DNA of 16,251 nucleotides from Rhizobiaceae bacterium (GTDB lineage Bacteria; Pseudomonadota; Alphaproteobacteria; Rhizobiales; Rhizobiaceae): positions 1-16,251 of the forward strand of contig JAEUMA010000103.1 in NCBI GenBank assembly GCA_016793565.1, read 5' to 3'. Below the pieces are notes generated by a model, which had not been told where the DNA came from, did no database searches, and saw only the letters and a program-made list of their open reading frames with translations. Positions 13,910 to 16,251 of the stretch are shown here, in pieces. Every line of letters starts with the position of its first letter. Position 1 is the stretch's first letter. A program made the translations under genes and the position numbers.

Positions 13910-14998
13910 TCAGCTCTGCACGTAGTCCGAGGAATTGTGCTTGCGCAGAACCTCCTCGAAACGGCGCGCGAACGCATCGTCGGCAAGCTTCTTGCGCCGC
14001 TGGATGTCGGCCGACGCGACCATGTTCTTCTCGTGCAGTTCGAGCAGGTCGCCGATATGCTTCTGCGCCGCGGCGCCGATGCCCGCCATGGTTTCCTCGG
14101 CAGTGTTGTCGACCTTGGAACCCAGCGTGTTGATCTTGTGCGCCACGTCCTGCTGGGCGGCGGTCTTCAGAGAGTCCTCCAGGGCCTTATAGAGGACGAT
14201 GCGCTGCTCGGTGTCGATGGTCAGCTTGTTGATCAGCGTGTTCTGCGCGGCGATCTGGTTGTTGAGCGAATCCACGAAGGTCTGGAACATCGAGGTGTAG
14301 CGCTCCAGCGTCTGGCTCTCGGCCAGCAGTTCCTGCTCCTTGGCCTGCCGCTCGTTGTATTCGGTTGCGAGCTTGGAGCGGTCGGCTTCCAACTGCGTTC
14401 GCTCGTTCTGGCTGGTCGAGGCGGCGATCTTGTTCTCGATGTCGAGCAGCATCGGGTTCAGCTCCTCGATCCGCTTCTGCACGGAGGTCAGCGTCTCGGT
14501 GGTCGCCTTGCGCCGCTCTATGACCTGCGACAGGCTCGTCTCCGAGGTCTTGTAGCGCTGGTCGAGCACCTCGCGCTGCGCCTTCAGGATGCCGACGATC
14601 GTATCCGACTTGGACAGCAGGTCCTGCAGATTGCCGGCCAGCGACATGTTGCGCACGCGGTCTGTACGCATGCGCTGCTTCGATTCGTCCGAGAAGATGC
14701 CGACGAAAGTCTCCCAGCCGGTGAAGCTCTTCATGTTCTCGAACTCGGAACCGAAGGCGTTTGTGGCGTCCTCAAGCCCTATGATGAGGTCGGCGATGTT
14801 GGATTCCATCACCTTCTGCTGCGCGATCACATCTTCGATGCGGGCGTTCTCGATATCGAAACTTGCAGATCCGATCTTCTCGTCGGTCTTGGCGATCTGG
14901 TCGAGCACGGTGGTCGACTGGTCGATCTTGGAGCGCATCTCCTCGACCGCCTTCCTAGTCTTGGCAATTTCGGCATCGAAATTCTGCAACGTCGCCAT
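13910..14998 (-). CDS. Long coiled-coil protein, first gene of the block, faintly TelA-like
   Basis: 362 aa, almost entirely alpha-helical, rich in Glu, Lys, Gln and heptad-like Leu/Ile, with no signal peptide or membrane span. Helical stretches cover about 1-80, 120-235 and 240-355, with a short aromatic break at SFTGWETFVGIF (91-102). The final segment (QIAAQNTLINKL, then DIQRRKKLADDAFARRFEEV) recalls the C-terminal helices of KlaA/TelA toxic-anion-resistance proteins, but too weakly for a firm call. An open frame continues upstream to 15223, yet that part overlaps the divergent gene and the promoter. The ATG at 14998 has GGAGG six to seven bases upstream. It lies first in the five-gene block and may be a scaffold for the AAA+ protein (inference). 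Confidence 0.8.
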   Translation of the reverse strand: MATLQNFDAEIAKTRKAVEEMRSKIDQSTTVLDQIAKTDEKIGSASFDIENARIEDVIAQQKVMESNIADLIIGLEDATNAFGSEFENMKSFTGWETFVGIFSDESKQRMRTDRVRNMSLAGNLQDLLSKSDTIVGILKAQREVLDQRYKTSETSLSQVIERRKATTETLTSVQKRIEELNPMLLDIENKIAASTSQNERTQLEADRSKLATEYNERQAKEQELLAESQTLERYTSMFQTFVDSLNNQIAAQNTLINKLTIDTEQRIVLYKALEDSLKTAAQQDVAHKINTLGSKVDNTAEETMAGIGAAAQKHIGDLLELHEKNMVASADIQRRKKLADDAFARRFEEVLRKHNSSDYVQS

Positions 14999-15028
14999 TC
15001 GCGTCCTCCAGATGGGTAGGGCAGGGGG

Positions 15029-15035
15029 AATATAG
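15029..15035 (-). promoter_or_regulatory. Candidate promoter of the five-gene block
   Basis: CTATATT (TATATT at 15029-15034) is a good alphaproteobacterial -10 about 30 bases before the coiled-coil gene's ATG, giving a short leader of about 24 nt that includes the GGAGG. The -35 region at 17-18 nt distance is a pyrimidine run (TTTCTT) and matches poorly. This suggests a weak, activated or alternative-sigma promoter. The rest of the 155-base divergent gap up to 15153 shows no further site that I can defend. Confidence 0.45.
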
Positions 15036-15162
15036 TCACCACACCTGACGAAAGAAAGAAGCGGTCGCGGCCTGCCTGGCCTTTCCCATGCGACGCTCTG
15101 CGGCATCGAAAATGCGCTGCCGGCGCTTGCCTGCCCGGCGGCGTGGTGCGCAGATGCGCTGC

Positions 15163-16251
15163 ATGAGCGAGATCGAGCTGAAGCTGCTGCTGGACCCTGC
15201 CACCGCCAAGGGAATCTGGCCACAAGCGCGCTCGCTTGGGCTGGCGGAGAAGGTTCCGGCTGCCCGCCTGCTGCGAACCGTCTACTGGGATACGCCTGCG
15301 CGGGCCCTGCGCCGGGCGGGTATCGTGCTGCGCATGCGCCGCGACGGCCGCCGCTGGTTACAGACGGTCAAATGCGACGGCAGCCTGTCTGGCGGCCTGT
15401 CGGTTACGCAGGAGTGTGAAGTCGCCGCCCGCGCGGGGCGGCTCGACATCCAGGCCATCCCCGACGAGCAGGTGCGGGACCGTGTCGCCGCCCTTGTCCT
15501 GGGCGCGGTGCTGGAGCCGGTCTGCGAAACCGCGATCCGGCGGGCCTCCGGTCTGGTGCGGCTCGCCGACGGCACGGCCGCGGAACTGGCCGTCGACATC
15601 GGCCGCATCATCGCCGGCGAGCGGAGCGCCGAATTGCAGGAGGCCGAGATCGAGCTGGTCGAGGGAAACGCCGCCCGGCTTTTCGAGATCGCCCGCATGC
15701 TGCTGCCCGTGGGCGCGTTACGCTTCTCGCGCTTGGCGAAATCGGCGCGCTGCTTCCTGCTCGCCGAGGAGGGCTTCGTCGAGCCGCCCGTTGCGCCGCG
15801 GAACGCCGTCGCCCCGGCGATCGAGGCGGGCCAGACGGTCGAGCGGGCGGCCTGCTCCGTCTTGCGCGAGTGCCTCGAACAGGTGGCGGCCAACGTACTT
15901 GCCGCCCGCGATCTCGATGACCCGGAAGCGGTGCATCAGCTTCGCGTCGGCCTGCGCCGGCTGCGCAGCGCGCTACGGGTTTTCGCCGGCCCTGTCGGCG
16001 GCTCCGCCGCCGACGCACTCGGCGCCGAGGCACGCTGGCTGGCCGCCGAGGCAGGGCAAGTGCGCGACCTCGACGTGGCGGCGGCCGAACTTCTCCGTCC
16101 CGAGGCGGACGCACATCCCGAATTGCCGGCGCTGGGTGACCTTGCGGACCGTGTAACGGCAGAAGCGGCGGCAGCCCGCGCCCGCCTGCGCGAATTGCTC
16201 GCGCAGGCCCGCGTGCAGGATTTTCTGCTCGATCTCGCCTGCTTCACCGGC
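15163..16251 (+). CDS. CYTH-CHAD domain protein, probable inorganic triphosphatase (3' end beyond window)
   Basis: 363 codons are visible. The N-terminus opens with the CYTH signature E-x-E-x-K (SEIELK: E3, E5, K7). The further basic and acidic positions of the tunnel fold follow (VLRMRRDG, QTVKCDG, QEAEIELVEG). From about residue 230 a CHAD domain begins, with its hallmark VHQLRVGLRRLRSALRVF (257-274) and GQVRDLDV (298-305). CYTH domains hydrolyse inorganic triphosphate or related triphosphates, and CHAD domains bind polyphosphate. The fusion is like E. coli YgiF. ATG 15163 starts right at the CYTH motif; an in-frame ATG at 15154 (MRCMSEIE) is an alternative, and neither has a strong Shine-Dalgarno. 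It is divergent from the five-gene block, and nothing shows they work together. Confidence 0.9.
   Translation, partial: MSEIELKLLLDPATAKGIWPQARSLGLAEKVPAARLLRTVYWDTPARALRRAGIVLRMRRDGRRWLQTVKCDGSLSGGLSVTQECEVAARAGRLDIQAIPDEQVRDRVAALVLGAVLEPVCETAIRRASGLVRLADGTAAELAVDIGRIIAGERSAELQEAEIELVEGNAARLFEIARMLLPVGALRFSRLAKSARCFLLAEEGFVEPPVAPRNAVAPAIEAGQTVERAACSVLRECLEQVAANVLAARDLDDPEAVHQLRVGLRRLRSALRVFAGPVGGSAADALGAEARWLAAEAGQVRDLDVAAAELLRPEADAHPELPALGDLADRVTAEAAAARARLRELLAQARVQDFLLDLACFTG

Noticed and set aside
13886..15019. 377-codon plus-strand frame opposite the coiled-coil gene
   Set aside because: Leu/Val/Arg-rich shadow of a coiled-coil gene that has its own Shine-Dalgarno and promoter.
1..16251. 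CRISPR array, prophage, tRNA or rRNA genes
   Set aside because: No regularly spaced repeats, phage structural genes, cloverleaf-like segments or rRNA motifs were seen on either strand.

Overview
The window reads as chromosomal DNA of a high-GC alphaproteobacterium of the order Hyphomicrobiales (Rhizobiales), most like Mesorhizobium or a close relative. The strongest clues are a fused anthranilate synthase TrpE(G) behind a three-tryptophan leader peptide and attenuator, as in Sinorhizobium, and CTATAT/TATATT-type promoters. I see no phage, transposon, CRISPR array or tRNA. All calls come from reading the sequence; no database search was possible.

Layout. (1) 1-1964, minus strand: trpE(G), cut by the window edge, preceded by the trpL leader peptide and a textbook attenuator. 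The trp promoter is placed so that trpL would be translated leaderless. (2) 2119-5364, plus strand: a MarR regulator, an EmrA-type membrane fusion protein and an EmrB-type 14-TM drug:H+ antiporter. This is one multidrug efflux operon, with a strong hairpin between emrA and emrB. (3) 5431-7110, minus: fhs, formate-tetrahydrofolate ligase. A U-tract hairpin separates it from the convergent emrB, and it has its own sigma70-like promoter. (4) 7438-7605, plus: a 55-residue protein that resembles ribosome modulation factor. (5) 7644-14998, minus: a compact block of five larger genes of unknown biological role. In transcription order these are a coiled-coil protein with a faint TelA flavour, an unrecognised 381-aa protein, a 635-aa AAA+ ATPase, a 428-aa DUF6638-like protein and a DUF2333 membrane protein. 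A VapBC toxin-antitoxin pair with its own promoter and palindromic operator sits between the third and fourth genes. (6) 15163-16251, plus: a divergent CYTH-CHAD protein (triphosphatase domain plus polyphosphate-associated domain), cut by the window end.

How the parts work together. The trp leader senses charged tRNA-Trp and controls the first step of tryptophan synthesis. MarR probably controls its own efflux operon. Fhs feeds one-carbon units into the folate pool. The least explained part is the 7.6-15.0 kb block. Its tight spacing, single orientation and leading promoter suggest one operon building an ATPase-driven, membrane-linked complex (soluble coiled coil, AAA+ motor, bitopic membrane protein). 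This is the best candidate for an undescribed system here. The VapBC module interrupts it and may drive the last two genes.
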